From the NCBI GenBank assembly GCA_016490735.1, contig JAEMWC010000013.1, forward strand, positions 2,000,001 to 2,064,000: a DNA stretch of 64,000 nt, in the 5' to 3' direction. Origin of the DNA: Pachyseris speciosa (taxonomy: Eukaryota > Cnidaria > Anthozoa > Scleractinia > Pachyseridae). Below, in pieces: positions 33,511 through 45,640 of this stretch. The notes beneath the pieces were generated by a model, which was not told where the DNA came from, ran no database searches, and worked only from the letters and a program-made list of their open reading frames with translations. Position 1 is the first letter of the stretch; every line of letters begins with the position of its first letter. Position numbers and translations under genes: made by a program.

Positions 33511-36051
33511 ATTGGTTTTTAACCAATTGAAATCTGTTTACCGGTTACCGGTTACCGATTCCAAGATTTCAGTTACCGGTTACCGATTCCATTTTTTGCA
33601 TCCAAATTTCATTTCCGCAAGCCAAAACACAGAAATATCAAGACAAAAGATATAATACTACCCTTCTTTCGATCATGTTAGTAAATAGAAGCGCTGACAC
33701 AGAATATATTACTAACAGTAACGCATTCTACTTTGCGAATGTCATTCCCTGTCCGCAAAGGTTCGTTTTACTGGAAAAGCAAGTTTGTACCCTTATAACG
33801 TCTAGGAAAATAATTCAAACAAAAATATATCTCTCTTAACATCATAGTCAAGTATTTGCTTGTATCATCGCACAGTACGCGATTCCCATCGCAACAATTC
33901 TTGTAACAATAAACGTTTTCAAACTTTTACTTCAACGTCAAACTGTCGTTATTTAATGCCATATTTCAACACGTAATAATTTTCCTTCTAGTGAGTAAAA
34001 TAAAGCGAAAAATCAAAGAAGAAAGACACAAACAAACACAACAAAGAAAAGGTTACTTACCTTATAGCGCACCATTGTTCGCGTAGCTTGATTCAGGTAC
34101 AATAAGATGTTAAAAAGGGGATTGAGATACACATGCTATTTAAACACGTTTGTAGAACTGAAGAAAAAGATGGACCGTAACTCCCAAAGGTTTCAAGGGA
34201 GATGCACGCCAGGTGAGAATAATTCCAAAATGTGTCCACGTGGACGTCTTATCATTTGTGTCATGAACTCACCTTTTGTTTTTTCAGTGTAGACCGGAAG
34301 TGAAGTGAAATGGGTTTTTGTTAGCAAATAAATTGGATTTATTAGACTCAAGTACTGTATACGTGTTACTATTGACGTAACTGTTAAGGGTATAAGTAGC
34401 ACCGAACAGGATTTATTTAACACTGACCCTAGAAGCACGTAGGAAAATAACGAATTACACACAAAACATTACCCATACTACCGAAATACATGGCACAAGC
34501 GATTCGATATCTTGTTACACAACGCGCCCTCTGAACATTCGCGCTGTTACTCTGTCACGCTGGCTTCACAAGTGAACGTTTGCACCTTTGATAATCGTGG
34601 ATAATTGCAGATAAATATCCTTTCTTTTTTCTTTCAGAGGTGACACGTCTATACAAACTGACGTTATTAATTGACTGATAAAGTTGGGTTAAAAACAATC
34701 AGACCGGACACAGTAACACCGGAAGTGGACGAAGCTCTGGTGTCTTTTTGGTTAATTAATAAATCACTAACTGTTGTTGCGATGAGCATGCTGCTACTTG
34801 CGATGCATACTGCAGAAAATTCTGAGTATATTGGTGCTGTTTCGTTTCATTCCAACAAATCTACAAAAAGTTATAACGTTTTAAAGGAGGCTCTCAACGA
34901 TGGTCACGTGGCCTAAGGTCTCGGTTTAAGGCAAGATTGCTTTACTATGGCCAATGCAATGGAGTCTGTCGTTATTGCGATGAGTAGACTACCTTCCAAG
35001 CTAACTATTGCACTCTTTTTGCGGTGATATTTGACTCAAAACTTAAGTTAATAAATTATAAAGTTGGGTTTGAAATAGTAAGACCGGAAGTGGACAGAGC
35101 TGAGGTGTCGTTTTGGTTAAGTAATAAATCACTAATTGTTGCTGCGATGATCACGCCGTGACTTGCGATGTATAGTGCAGCAAATACTGTGTAGATTGGT
35201 GCTGTCTCGTTTCATTCCAACAAATGCGCAGTAAGTTATAACGTTTTGAAGGAGGCGCTTGGCGATGGTCACGTGCCTTAAGGTCTAGGTTTAAATGGAA
35301 GATTGCTTCACTACGGCCAATGCAATGGAGTCTGTTACTATTGCGATGAGTAGACCACCTTGCGAGGTAAAGATGTTATTTATTTTGCGAGATTTCAATC
35401 CAAACTGAAGTTATTGAACGATGAAGTAGGGTTTGAAATAGTAAAACCGGAAGTGGACGTAACTCTGGTGTCGTTTTCATTACGTAATAAATCACTAATT
35501 GTTATTGTGATGAACATGCAGTTTCTTGCGATGTAAAGAACAGCAACTTCTGTGTTGTTTTGTGCTGTTTCGTTTTATTTTACTCACTAGAAGGAAAATC
35601 ATTACGTGTTGAAATATGACAAAATAACGACAATTTGACGTTGAACTGCAAAGTTTGAAAACGTTTATTGTTACAAGAATTGTTGCGATGGGAATCGCGT
35701 ACTGTGCGATGATACAAGCAAATACTTGACTATGATGTTAAGAGAGATTTTTTTTTTTTTTGAATTATTTTCCTAGACGTTATAAGGGTACAAACTTGCT
35801 TTTCTAGTAAAACGAACCTTTGCGGACAGGGAATGACATTCGCAAAGTAGAATGCGTTACTGTTAGTAATATATTGTGTCAGCGCTTCTATTTACTAACA
35901 TGATCGAAAGAAGGGTAGTATTATATCTTTTGTCTTGATATTTCTGTGTGTTTGGCTTGCAGAAATGAAATTTGGATGCAAAAAATGGAATCGGTAACCG
36001 GTAACTGAAATCTTGGAATCGGTAACCGGTAACCGGCAACCAGATTCCAAT
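33511..36051. mobile_element. Non-coding element with ~490-bp terminal inverted repeats and tandem-repeat core (TIR-B)
   Basis: The left arm 33511-34009 is inverted at 35568-36051 with only scattered differences. Ends: ATTGG and AATCTGTTTACCGG on the left, ATTGGAATCTGGTTGCCGG inverted on the right, followed by repeated GGTTACCGGTTACCG. The left tip has about 15 extra bases. The same flanks occur joined at 51811-51825 (GTGCTTTAAAATATTGCGG), giving an unoccupied site and a 3-4-bp AAA(T) target duplication. The core (34645-35568) is about 2.5 tandem units. No transposase frame is present, so this is a non-autonomous element. Confidence 0.85.
34645..35568 (+). repeat. ~363-380-bp tandem repeats inside TIR-B
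   Basis: Landmarks repeat at offsets 380 and 363: AAAGTTGGG at 34680 and 35060 with GAAGTAGGG at 35423; ACCGGAAGTGGAC at about 34719, 35085 and 35448; and AATAAATCACTAA in each unit. Two full units and a partial third; the units contain GGTCACGTG near their ends. Confidence 0.85.
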
Positions 36052-36490
36052 AAATATTGCGGCGAAATTAGCATTCGAATACGGCGTCCTTAGCCTACGT
36101 TGAAAAGAGCGACATCGAATGACCGGATGCACTGTTGGTGAATAATGTAGTAAAGTCTCTGCAATTAGGCAATGTACATCATTTGACGATCTTAAATGGC
36201 GGAGAAGTCATGACTTTACTGGGCCTGTTAGCGGCGAACAAAGGGAATGCTGATCTGGAGACGTATGTGACTTCCACGATCCACGATCAGTCAAAAACAC
36301 AATCCCCTTAAAACGATGTCACGAGGGATCGTTGAAACCAATACAGTCTCCTATGTCAGCAAGAAAGACTGTAAGAGCTAATTTAGTGGGCAAATTCCAA
36401 TGACCCATGTACATGTACCGTAAAACTGCATCCGCTCTCTAAAGGCAAACATTACGATGTTGTACGTGCTGATCGTGAAAAGCCCTTTAT
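36052..36490 (+). repeat. Family F fragment right of TIR-B
   Basis: ATTGCGGCGAAATTAGCATT, GAAAAGAGCGACATCGAATG and CAATGTACATCATTTG match 51824-51958; TGTCAGCAAGAAAG matches 45804; GGGCAAATTCCAATGACCC and CTAAAGGCAAACATTACG match other F copies. Confidence 0.8.
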
Positions 36491-36507
36491 GTTCTAACAA
36501 GACGCTT

Positions 36508-36785
36508 GGAGGAGGCAGGATGGCCGAGTGGTTTGGGGCGCTGGATTTCAATGCGGTCACCCCGGGTTCAAATTGCGCTCCGGCTGGTAGCTGGTGTTGT
36601 TCTGGGTTGTCCCTGGTTCAACTCCTCGCTCATCCTTGTAAATGGTTTGCCTCCGGCCAGTTGGCATTCTTATCATGTTTATTTGTTTAGTAGAATTGTT
36701 TGTTTCTGTATTTGCTCGGCCCACGAGCCTTTGTGCTATAAATACTGCCGAGGGTAAATAAAGGTTATTATTATTATATTATTAC
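36508..36785 (+). mobile_element. tRNA-Leu-derived SINE with L2-like 3' tail
   Basis: The head reads AGGATGGCCGAGTGGTTTGG and GGCGCTGGA, the A-box and D-arm of a tRNA-Leu, followed by the B box CCGGGTTCAAATTGC. The body has GGTAGCTGGTGTTGTTCTGG, TTGCCTCCGGCCAGTTGGC and TTTATTTGTTTAGTAGAATT. The 3' end GTGCTATAAATACTGCC followed by TAAATAAAGGTTATTATTAT resembles an L2-type LINE terminus. It is inserted in a family F fragment. I recognise this as a SINE type frequent in anthozoans, but give no family name. Confidence 0.8.
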
Positions 36786-36789
36786 GCTT

Positions 36790-38200
36790 GGGAAGCGTTT
36801 ACTCCGGCCATGGAACTTGAGTTGGGGTGGGTGGGTTGGGATCTGAACTTCCCGCTTCGAGTGTTATTTCGGTCACATCGTTTGGTTTGTTTAGAGTAGG
36901 AATTTCCAAATTATAAAGCTGATAAGGGTTAGGGTGTATCATCAATGTATTGAAAATAGGATTGTCATTATAAATAGTAACAACAGTTTTATTGCTTTAA
37001 AGAAAACAAAATAATAGACATAAAGCAATGTGAACGTTCTAGTATGTGGAACAACATTCTTGGTTTGGTCAATGGAAAGCACGTGAAGCCATTTGCGTAT
37101 TTACTGCAGAAAGATAACAAAGGTCGTTTTCGTGTCATGGAAGGTCAGTCATATGAGTTGGAAAGATGTTTTCAGAGCTCACTTTTCTCTTTCATTTTTT
37201 TTCTGCATAAGATGCTGCCATGCGATATTTCGGAGGTTTTTCAAGTGCGTGAACCTTCCAAACGTCCATCGATCAGCATTGGCAATGCTTAGCTTTGTCC
37301 CGGGCTTTGTCTTTTGGAATAAATACAGTAGTGGTCATTATCACCGCGTTCGATGCAGATAACTGAGCTCCCGTGTTCGACTTGTAGTAAAGGCATCTTC
37401 CGCGGATATTTTCTCTTTTTCTGCTTTTTGTTTTTGTTTTTGTTTTTTTAATTGAACAAGTATTATTGTTATCGATGCATAGGGTTGAGCTGTAAATCAA
37501 TTTTGCAATTTGAAAGGGATATATGTTGATAGGGTTCTATGGATATTCGCTACAACTGACAAATAAACTGCAACATCATTATAAGTGGAATGCGTCTGAT
37601 GTAATTGAAGAACAGATTTTTCTTTAGCGCTAAATTGGGGATTCACAACTGTACTTTTTGGTCTGCTTTTTTGGATAACATGCACGAGTAAGCTGTTTGT
37701 CCTGTTTCACTGGAATTCTGTTGGACTCACTATTACCCGAACTGAGCAGCCAGACTTCCCACTCACAATGACGATAAGTCTAGATGTTACTGTAGATCGT
37801 TCTGGGCAACAATAATTACGGGCATCACTAACTTGTTTTCGTAGCAATTCTGTCCCTCAGATTCTAAAGAATGCATTTCTGTTTTCAGTCGAATCACTTT
37901 TTGTTCACATATTCAGTCGTACTTTGATAAGTTTGGCCGGCATACCTGCATTCACTAGCATTCAAGTTTATTTGTTTTTACTGACTCGAGAATGTTCCAG
38001 TATTTGGGAAAACGTTCCAGAGCAACTGAAATAACAAAGAATACACAAGACTCAAGTTTACCTTGCTACCACAAGTGGCTCTGTAATAATGACTGCTAGA
38101 TCGAGCACATGGTGGAAAAGCTCCCTACGTGCACTGGGACTACGTCACTTGATTGCGCAATTTTGCAGATTTGTGTCGACAAACACAGCCGAATTTATGA
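36790..38200. other. No gene recognised
   Basis: Open frames at 37044-37292 (plus) are short and without recognisable similarity. A family F-like block (GGGTATCAATTTTCCCTGCC, GAGTTATCAATAGCATTAG) follows at about 38235-38350. Confidence 0.4.
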
Positions 38201-38669
38201 CTCCGTCCCTGGCCCAAGGGCCTGGGCCGGAGTAAATAGGGTATCAATTTTCCCTGCCTATCAGTCTTACAACATGCAGTGATTGCTTTCTCTAGTTTAT
38301 CAAACCTTTACTGAGTTATCAATAGCATTAGCATTATTATGGCTCGTTTTTAGCTCATGGATGACTTAAGTCATGCCATAAAGTATAGGAGGAAGTCATT
38401 TCACTCACTCACTCACTCGATTCTGATTAATTTATTCATTAAACTTGGATGAAACATTTCTTTTGTCCCTCCCCTGGTAAGTATTGTATTTGTCCCGGGA
38501 GTCCTCTTTGCTCAAGGTTTGCAAGTTTCAGGGGTTTGTAGAAATGCGTAAATTCTTGCTCGCCTGTTTATGTATCATGAGTGAAATGAATTAATGGCGT
38601 CGACCAGAGCATGTGAAGATTGAAAAGCGGATGATTTTTCGTCCTGTCCTCTTGAATATACTTCTGTTA

Positions 38670-39257
38670 TTTTATTTTTTATTTTTATTTTATTTTATTT
38701 GCCACACTAATTACAAAAAATATAGGAAAAAGAAGAAGAAGAAGAAAAAAAAAAAAAAAGAAGTGGTGAGGAGACCTAACAGAAACTACAGGAGCTTATG
38801 AGAGGTTAGGCCTCCTCGAACTATGAGCTAGAGCTGTTTCACATCAATTGAAGAAAAGAAGGCGAAAAGTCGAAGATGGAAAGATTTATAAACTGTTTTC
38901 ATACTTACTCAATAATTTAATCTTCAGTTTTTTCTTAAAAGAGGAGAGGGATTGAGAGTTGATGATCTTGTTGTCAAGTGAATTAAAAAACTTAGGCCCT
39001 TGAAAAAAGGGCGAGAACTTCTTCGTGTTTGTACGACAAAACGGTAGACGGTAGGCCTGGGAATTTCTTGTATTGTAAGAGTGGAATTGATTGCTTTGAG
39101 AGAAATTGTTATTAAACTTTGGAGGTAAGAATGAATTTTTGCAAGAATACATAAATTGGCCCAGTTGAAGCAAATTGATATCATTAAATTTTAGTATACC
39201 GAGGTCCTTAAAGATGGGGTCAGTATGAGCATTAAAATGTGATTTATTAATAATTCT
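38670..39257 (-). mobile_element. Severely 5'-truncated CR1/L2-type LINE, same family as 17780-20940
   Basis: Starts (3' end) with TTTTA-rich tail and GCCACACTAATTAC, and stays collinear with the copy at 17790-18365 until TTAATAATTCT at 39257, where it joins unrelated sequence. Both copies share GGAGACCTAACAGAAACTA and AGGCCTCCTCGAACTATGAG. Confidence 0.92.
38886..39257 (-). pseudogene. LINE ORF2 C-terminal fragment
   Basis: The frame reads LGQFMYSCKNSFLPPKFNNN, then NTRNSQAYRLPFC, FFQGPKFFNSLDNKIINS and KIKLLSKYENSL followed by a stop. It is uninterrupted and shows the wild-type arrangement where the copy at 18077 has an inserted in-frame stop. No catalytic part remains. Confidence 0.85.
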
Positions 39258-39289
39258 GTGGAGTTGGAAAGTGGAAAGCTAATACGGTT

Positions 39290-40920
39290 ACGTACACAAA
39301 CTGCAGGTTGCATTACTTTTCAAATGCAAGTCGCAATTAGTGTAGCAAGATGCATCCATGAGCTAGCTCACAGGAGCCTTTGATTATTCTCTATTGTGCA
39401 TTTTTCTTAGTAGTTAATAGCGTGAGCCATGGAAGTGGGCAAATGCCATTAACCTATCTACCGCAGAAACTACATCCGCTCGTTAAGGGAAAACATGACG
39501 AAGTTTTTGAATTGGTAAGTTTTATGATGTAATGATCCTTAGTTGTTCCTGCTAAAATCCCAAAAAAATATCGCAGCCTGTTTCACCGTACACTTTTATT
39601 GATTTGCCTTTCAAATTTTTTATACATATTTTCAATTATTCGGGTTGGTTGGTTTAAAACGCCTCGGCTATATCGCCTCCTCGCGCGGCAGTTTTTCTGG
39701 GAAGACTAGAGAAATCAGTTGGAAAATATGTATTGTAATGCGAAAGGGGAAAAGACACTGCTGTTGCACTGAGATTTCAAGCATTTATTTTGATCAAATA
39801 TCTCTCTCTTAATAGTTTCCCCGAGGCGTGTCTTGATTAGTTTTGTAGCTAATTATAATGCACTCGATTTCCACTCAATAGTTCGGCGACGATTCAATGT
39901 GTTCAGTTTATTTTACGCAAGAGATACATTACTTCGGCAGCAGTTTTTGAGCCGATGGTAGTTTTTTTTTTTTTTTTTTTTTTCGCTTTCAATGAAACCA
40001 GTATATTGCTACGCTTACTGAATACTGCACTTGAATTTGTTTTCATTGTAAGTCAAAATTAATTGATCATGAAATACAGTATGTAATACAGTGCCATGCT
40101 CTTGATGATGAGCTTGTAAGGCTTTTCATCGCGTTCAAACTTGGTCTTTTATCTAGTAGGAGATTTGTCGCATAAAGCCCGAAACATGCGATATACTCCG
40201 TATTCGTGCATCAGACGATACAGTAAGCGAGTGAAAAAGCTTAAGAGCGGATGCAAGTTACACGGTTGGATAGATGATGTCTTAAATGTGGTGTGTTCCC
40301 AAAAGAAGTCTAAAGTTAGTTCTTAGCTTACTGACAACTTAAAACGAAAGATTTAAAGTTTTGCTCACTTTTGACTTAAATGATATCTTTCGCCGGATCA
40401 CTTTTGAAGTAAAAGGAACTCAACGGAATGCGTGGGAAGAAAGTTTAAGTGAGGTTCACTGAGCCTTCTTTATACTGCCGCTTGTAAACTGCGTAGTTTT
40501 ACTCACTTTACGCTTAAATGATCGATATCTTTCGCCGGATCACTTTTAAAGTAAAAGGAACTCAACAACGGAGTGCGTGGGAAGAAAATGTAAGTGAGGT
40601 TCACTGAGCCTTTCTTTACTGCTGCCTTGTAAACTGCGTAGTTATTTCCCTGCTGAACGAGTCTTCAACTTGCGTGGATTCTCGCAAGATGGCAAAATCA
40701 CAACTGACAACAATGAACTAATTACTGATCAGTGAATACAGCAAAACTCTCGTTCATTACGGTCAACGCAAGTTAGAAAAAGACATGGTCACTTTAAAGG
40801 AAAAGTACAATCGAGCAAGCCGTTTGAACTGATGTGAAAATATTTGCACGCGGACAGATAATCGCTGAACTATCTAATAATCTAATACATATTCTGTGTT
40901 TTGTGTTTTCTCATTCTCTA
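39290..40920 (+). repeat. Family F, copy 2
   Basis: Shares GCGTGAGCCATGGAAGTGGG (39421), the ACATCCGCTCGTTAAGGG block, TTTCCCCGAGGCGTGTCTTG (39818), ATAGTTCGGCGACGATTCAA (39877), AATTAATTGATCATGAAATA (40057) and two AACTCAAC(AAC)GGA(A/G)TGCG modules (40418, 40560) with copies 1, 3 and 5. Confidence 0.75.
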
Positions 40921-41882
40921 ATCAAAATGTGACATAATTCCTCGAAGGGAAAATCCAATTTTATTCCAAGCCCAATAGCTCAGTTATTCCTTGTTTATGT
41001 AATTTGAATTCTTTTGGGTCTTTGTGAACTTGTGAACTAATTTAGTGGACAATTTCCAATGACCCTTGTACCTTAAAAACTGCATCCGCTCCCTAAAGGC
41101 AAACATGACGATGTTGTTCTTTGTGAAAAGCTCTTTATGTTCTAAAATGGGTAAACAGTTTTCCCTGCCTATTAGTCTCACAAAATCCAGTGACTGCTTT
41201 CTTCTAGTTTATCAAATCTTTACCGAGTTATTGTGACATTTGTCATTGTCGTGTTTTGGCCTGCTCCACAAACACAAACGTTCAGGTTCACTTGTTGATC
41301 ACTAATTATTTCTAGTTTATGAATAATAATGACATACCTTGTACTCGAGGCAATTCTGTAACTTCGTTCATTGACTGGACATTCTGCAATGGAGCTTTCC
41401 GATTGTTCGCCTTGAATAAGTAAGTTTTTGACGTAGTGATCCGCTAAAATTTACTATCTTACCTGGTAAACCTTCCTACAAGTGCTTTTTACCCACATAA
41501 GTCACGAACTAGTAGAGCTGGCTTTGTTCCCGTTCTAAAAGGATATTTAAATAACAGGGGTGCCAAATACGCTTCGCAAGAATTGTTTTGTTCCTAAACA
41601 AATTTCTATAATCAATCTATGAGAGTTACTTCCTTTGGGTGGATCTGAAGAATCTCAGAGATATGCAGACATGCGTTCAGAAGTTCTTGGCTGGGAATAC
41701 TATCTGTCTTTACACTGTTCTTTCCTATTGATCAACAGGATATTCTTTGGTGGATTGGCAGACTTACAATAGAGAAGCAGGTATGGTCACTAATTTTCAA
41801 ATAACACCGAGCAAGAATGCCGTGTTTCAAAAATAGAAATAAAGTGTGACTTGTCCCTCTCCCAGACAAGGCAGAAGTTAAC

Positions 41883-41921
41883 TTAACCCTTTCACCACCA
41901 AGGGGGACTGAATAGGACTTA

Positions 41922-41964
<43 letters not shown>

Positions 41965-41994
41965 AGGGGAGGCCTTTGGTGGTGAAAGGGTTAA
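41883..41994. mobile_element. 112-bp TTAA-flanked hairpin MITE
   Basis: Ends TTAACCCTTTCACCACCAA and TTGGTGGTGAAAGGGTTAA are perfect inverted repeats. Two unoccupied versions of the same site, each with a single TTAA, occur at 45181-45184 (AACTTAAAACC) and 55258-55261 (AACTTAAAACAG). The TTAA duplication fits piggyBac- or Kolobok-type mobilisation. Confidence 0.9.
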
Positions 41995-42631
41995 AACAGA
42001 ATAGAACAGTCACAATTAGGCACTGATTATTTTTGGAAACAGAGTTGTGTTTTAAGCGAGTTCAAATTTAAACACCACCTTGGATGGACGAGTCACATGT
42101 GGTAGAATTCTGCGTAGCTGCTTGGCGGGCTTAAGTTGTGATTACTCAATCCTTGCAGATTAGTTTATTATTAAAGTAAGGCTTTTTTCTGCGTACAAGG
42201 TATTGTCATGAACACCTGAAATTACGCAAAAAGGAAAATCAGTATTCTATGCTTTGTGATTACTATAGCCTAACGGTAACATAATTCGTTAGAGATAAAA
42301 TTTCGTCCATTATCAAGAGCATTGTTATGGCTCGTTTTTATTCTCTATTGTACATTGTTCTTGGTGTAGTTAATGGCGTGAGCTATGCGGGCAAATTCCA
42401 TTGACCTATCTACCGTAGAAACAACATCCGCTCCTTAAGGGCATGAAAATGCATGACGATGTTTTTCTTTCGCTGGCGTTCATACCTCACTCTCTGTCTT
42501 AGAACATCCAGTATTTGCTTTCTTCTAGTTTAACAAACCTTTAATGAGCTACTGTGAAATTTGTACCACAAACACAAACATTCAGGTGCAGTTCTTGATC
42601 CATAATATTTAGTTCATGAATATTAATAAAA

Positions 42632-42961
42632 TTAACAAATAGATTACATGTTGCTGTGCGTCTGTTCAGTAACAGATCACAGATGACGTCAAAATGTTGT
42701 AAAAACAAAGAAGTGGCACACGAGCCGCAGGCGAGTGTGTCACTGATGTTTTTATCACATTTTGACGTCTTCTGTGATCTATTATTGAACAGACGCACAG
42801 CAACACGGAATCCATTTATTTTATATAATAAAGAAACAAAATGCAAGCGAAAAACTTGTTTATTTTCACATTTCTGGAAAAAAGTGGTCGTGATGACGTA
42901 ATCTGTGCATCGGATCATAGCTAAGAACCAATCACAACGCGCGAACTATTCACCTTGTTAA
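42632..42961. mobile_element. ~330-bp TTAA-bounded palindromic MITE
   Basis: Bounded by TTAACAAATAG and CTTGTTAA. The core 42651-42808 is a near-palindrome: TTGCTGTGCGTCTGTTCAG and GATGACGTCAAAATG on one side, CATTTTGACGTCTTC and TGAACAGACGCACAGCAA on the other. The remaining right part contains CATGATGACGTAATCTG-like sequence and CCAATCACAACGCGCG. Short open frames on both strands are consequences of the palindrome. Confidence 0.75.
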
Positions 42962-43179
42962 ATAATACCTTATAGTCGAGGTATCGTCATGTAATTACAT
43001 AACTTTGTTCCGTTAATCGTTCTTTCTGCACATGAGCTTTAAGGATGTTCGCCTTGAATTAGTACGTTTTCGACATAATGATCCTTAGTAGTACCTGCTG
43101 AAATCCCCCGAAAAATACCACAGCCTGTTTTACACTTTTCCAGATTTGCTTTTCAAAATTTTCAATACGTATTTTCAAT

Positions 43180-43348
43180 AGACTAATATCACGCTTGTTG
43201 TGAACAATAGATTTTCCCGTCCACCCTCGTCCACTAAACGAGCAAACACAAAGGATCTTTTAAAATCCAGTGGGAGCTAGAACTCATCCTGATGACGAGT
43301 CTGGACGGGCAAAATCTATTGTTCATCAGAAATGTGATATCGATCTGT
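43180..43348. mobile_element. ~170-bp hairpin MITE
   Basis: GAACAATAGATTTTCCCGTCC (43201-43222) and GGACGGGCAAAATCTATTGTTC (about 43302-43323) are inverted, as are the outer AATATCACG and GTGATATCG. The flanks TTTTCAAT and TTATTCGGGTTGG are adjacent in family F copies at 39630 and 52740, so this is an insertion. Confidence 0.8.
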
Positions 43349-43849
43349 TATTCGGGTTGGTTGATATAAAACGTCCCGACTATATCGTCTCCTCCCACAG
43401 CAGTTTTCTTGGAAGACTAGAGAAATCAGTTCGAAAAAATGTATTGTAATGCAAAAAGGAGAAAGACACTGCTATTGCACTGAGATTTCAACCATTTATT
43501 TTGTTCAAATATCTCTCTCTTTATAGTTTCCCCGAGGCGTGTCTTGATTAGTTTTGTAGCTAATTATAATGCACTTTACTCGATTTCAACTCAATAGTTC
43601 GGCGACGATTCAATGTGTTGTGTTTATTTTATACAAAAGATACATTACTTCGGCAGCGGTTTTTGAGCCGATGGTAGTTTTTTTTTTTTTTTCGCTCGTA
43701 ATGAAACCAGTATTTTCCTACGCTTACTGAATACTGCACTTGAATTTGTTGTGATAGTAAGACAAAATTAAGTGATCATGAAATACGGCATGCAATGCAG
43801 TGACATGCTCGTGATGATGAGCTGCTTTTAACATCAGTTGTAACTTTGT

Positions 43850-45640
43850 TCATTGACCGAACATTCTGCAGTGAAGCTTTCCGGATGTTCGCCTTGAATT
43901 AGTAAGTTTCTGACGCAGTGATCCACTGAAATTCACTATCATACCTAAAACGCAACAGTCTATTGTACAATTGTCTTGATTTTCCTTTTCAAATTTAGAG
44001 ACATATTTTCTTATATTGGTGGGTTCGTTGGATATTTGGTTGGTTAGTTGGCTTTATAATTGTTACTGAATTGAGTGCATTGAAATTTGGTCTGAAATCA
44101 TACGCGTGATTTCAAATCAAACTCGCGCTTCGCCCTCGTTCGATTTTGGAATAGCACGCGTATGATTTCCGAGCAAAACTGCAATTACCAATTTATTACA
44201 CCCATTTTGAAATCACACTGTTTTTTTGTTTTGGTCAATACTAATATATTTTTATTCATGAAATTTGATAGGTTAGTATTATTTCATTTTCATTTTGATG
44301 GGTTACAGACAGGACGCGATTTAGAGAAAAAATGGGGCAATTTGGAGATAAATTGCACTGTTGAGAGCCAATCACAATGCTAGAATCACTAGTCATTTCA
44401 AAATGGGTGTAATGAAAAACGTAATGGCTCTTTTTAACACATGACGTTTTCCTGGAAGAAATCAGTTACAGAATATGTCACGCTATAAAGCGAAAGGGAA
44501 AAAAAAACAAAGCTGTTTCGCGAATCTTTGTCTTCTCCCGACTATCTGCCCCTGTGTTTACAAGGATGCACCCAGTAGTTCCATATCTAGATACTTGTGT
44601 CGGTCTACTTAACATATCGCTTGCATAGTTTCATTGCGCTTATGTCAATTATTTATTCAGTTAAAGTGGTCATAGCTGCAAAATTTGAAGCACTATTTAG
44701 GAGTGAACATTGAACGCTGGTAAAACTTGATACAAGTGCTTTTTCCCACATACGCCACGAACTAGTAGATCGGTTTTTGTTCTCATTCTAAAAGGTATTT
44801 AAATAACAGGGGAGCGAAATACACTTCTCAAGAATTGCTTTGTCCCAGAGCAAAATTCTATAATCAGTCTCTGTGAGTTATTTCCTTTGTCCCTCATTTA
44901 AAACGCCTAGCCTTTACTTCTGTGAATGGGTGCATCTGAAGAATCTCAGAGAAAAGCAGACATGCCTTCAGGAGCTCTTGGCTAGGAATACTATCTAACT
45001 TAACACTTTTCTTTCCTATTGGTCAACAGGATATTCATTGGTATATTGGCGGACTTGCAATAGAGAAGCAGGTATGGTGACTAATTGATTTTGAAATAAC
45101 AAGTTACAGCAAGAATGTAATGTTTTAAAAATAGGAATATTGTGTGACTTGTCCCTCTCCCAGACAAGGAAGAATTTAACTTAAAACCGTATAGAACAAT
45201 CACAATTAGGTACTAGCTTTTTTTGATAAAAAGTTGTGTTTTAAGCCAGTTAAAGGTTAAACGCCACTTTGGATGGACGAGCCACATGTGGTAGCATTCT
45301 GCGTAGCTGCTTGGCGGGCTTAACATGTGGTCACTCCTAAAGTAAGCCGGCTTTTTCCGCGTACAAGGTATTGTAATGCAAACCAAAAAGACGCACTAAG
45401 GAAAATCAGTATTCTATTTTTCCTGATGCTATGACCTAAGTGTAACATAATTCGTTAGAGATAAAAGTTTCGTTCATCATCAATAGCATTATTATGGCTC
45501 GTTTTTATTCCCTATTGTGCATTTTTCTCAGCAGCTAATGGCGTGACCCATGTAAGTGCGAAAACTCCATTGACCTATCCGGAGATAATACATCCTCGCT
45601 TTAAGGGCAAACATGACGATGTTTTTGAATCTACGGAAAG
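43850..45640 (+). repeat. Family F, copy 4 (composite)
   Basis: Includes TTCCGGATGTTCGCCTTGAA (43879, also 54575), hairpin repeat H (44085-44180), the GAATCTCAGAGAAAAGCAG segment (44940), AGCCACATGTGGTAGCATTC (45280, cf. 10830 and 42095), and GCATTATTATGGCTCGTTTT (45487). Confidence 0.7.
44085..44180. repeat. Hairpin repeat H (family F copy 4)
   Basis: TGGTCTGAAATCATACGCGT and CACGCGTATGATTTCCGAGC arms; the right terminal base pairs have decayed relative to 13204-13297. Confidence 0.7.

Larger units (their letters stand above)
41000..43850 (+). repeat. Family F, copy 3 (composite)
   Basis: Contains the block CCGCTCCCTAAAGGCAAACATG (41085), the segment TCTGAAGAATCTCAGAGA to GAGAAGCAGGTATGG (41645-41785) shared with 44935-45075 and 55025-55165, and the TTTCCCCGAGGCGTG segment (43528). 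It is interrupted by three hairpin insertions at 41883-41994, 42632-42961 and 43180-43348. Confidence 0.7.

Noticed and set aside
37044..37292. Possible small gene (MWNNILGLVNGK...)
   Set aside because: 82 codons with no recognised domain, no flanking splice evidence I trust, and overlapping equally long frames.
42541..42918. 125-codon frame with its mirror on the other strand
   Set aside because: Both arise from the palindromic MITE at 42632-42961.
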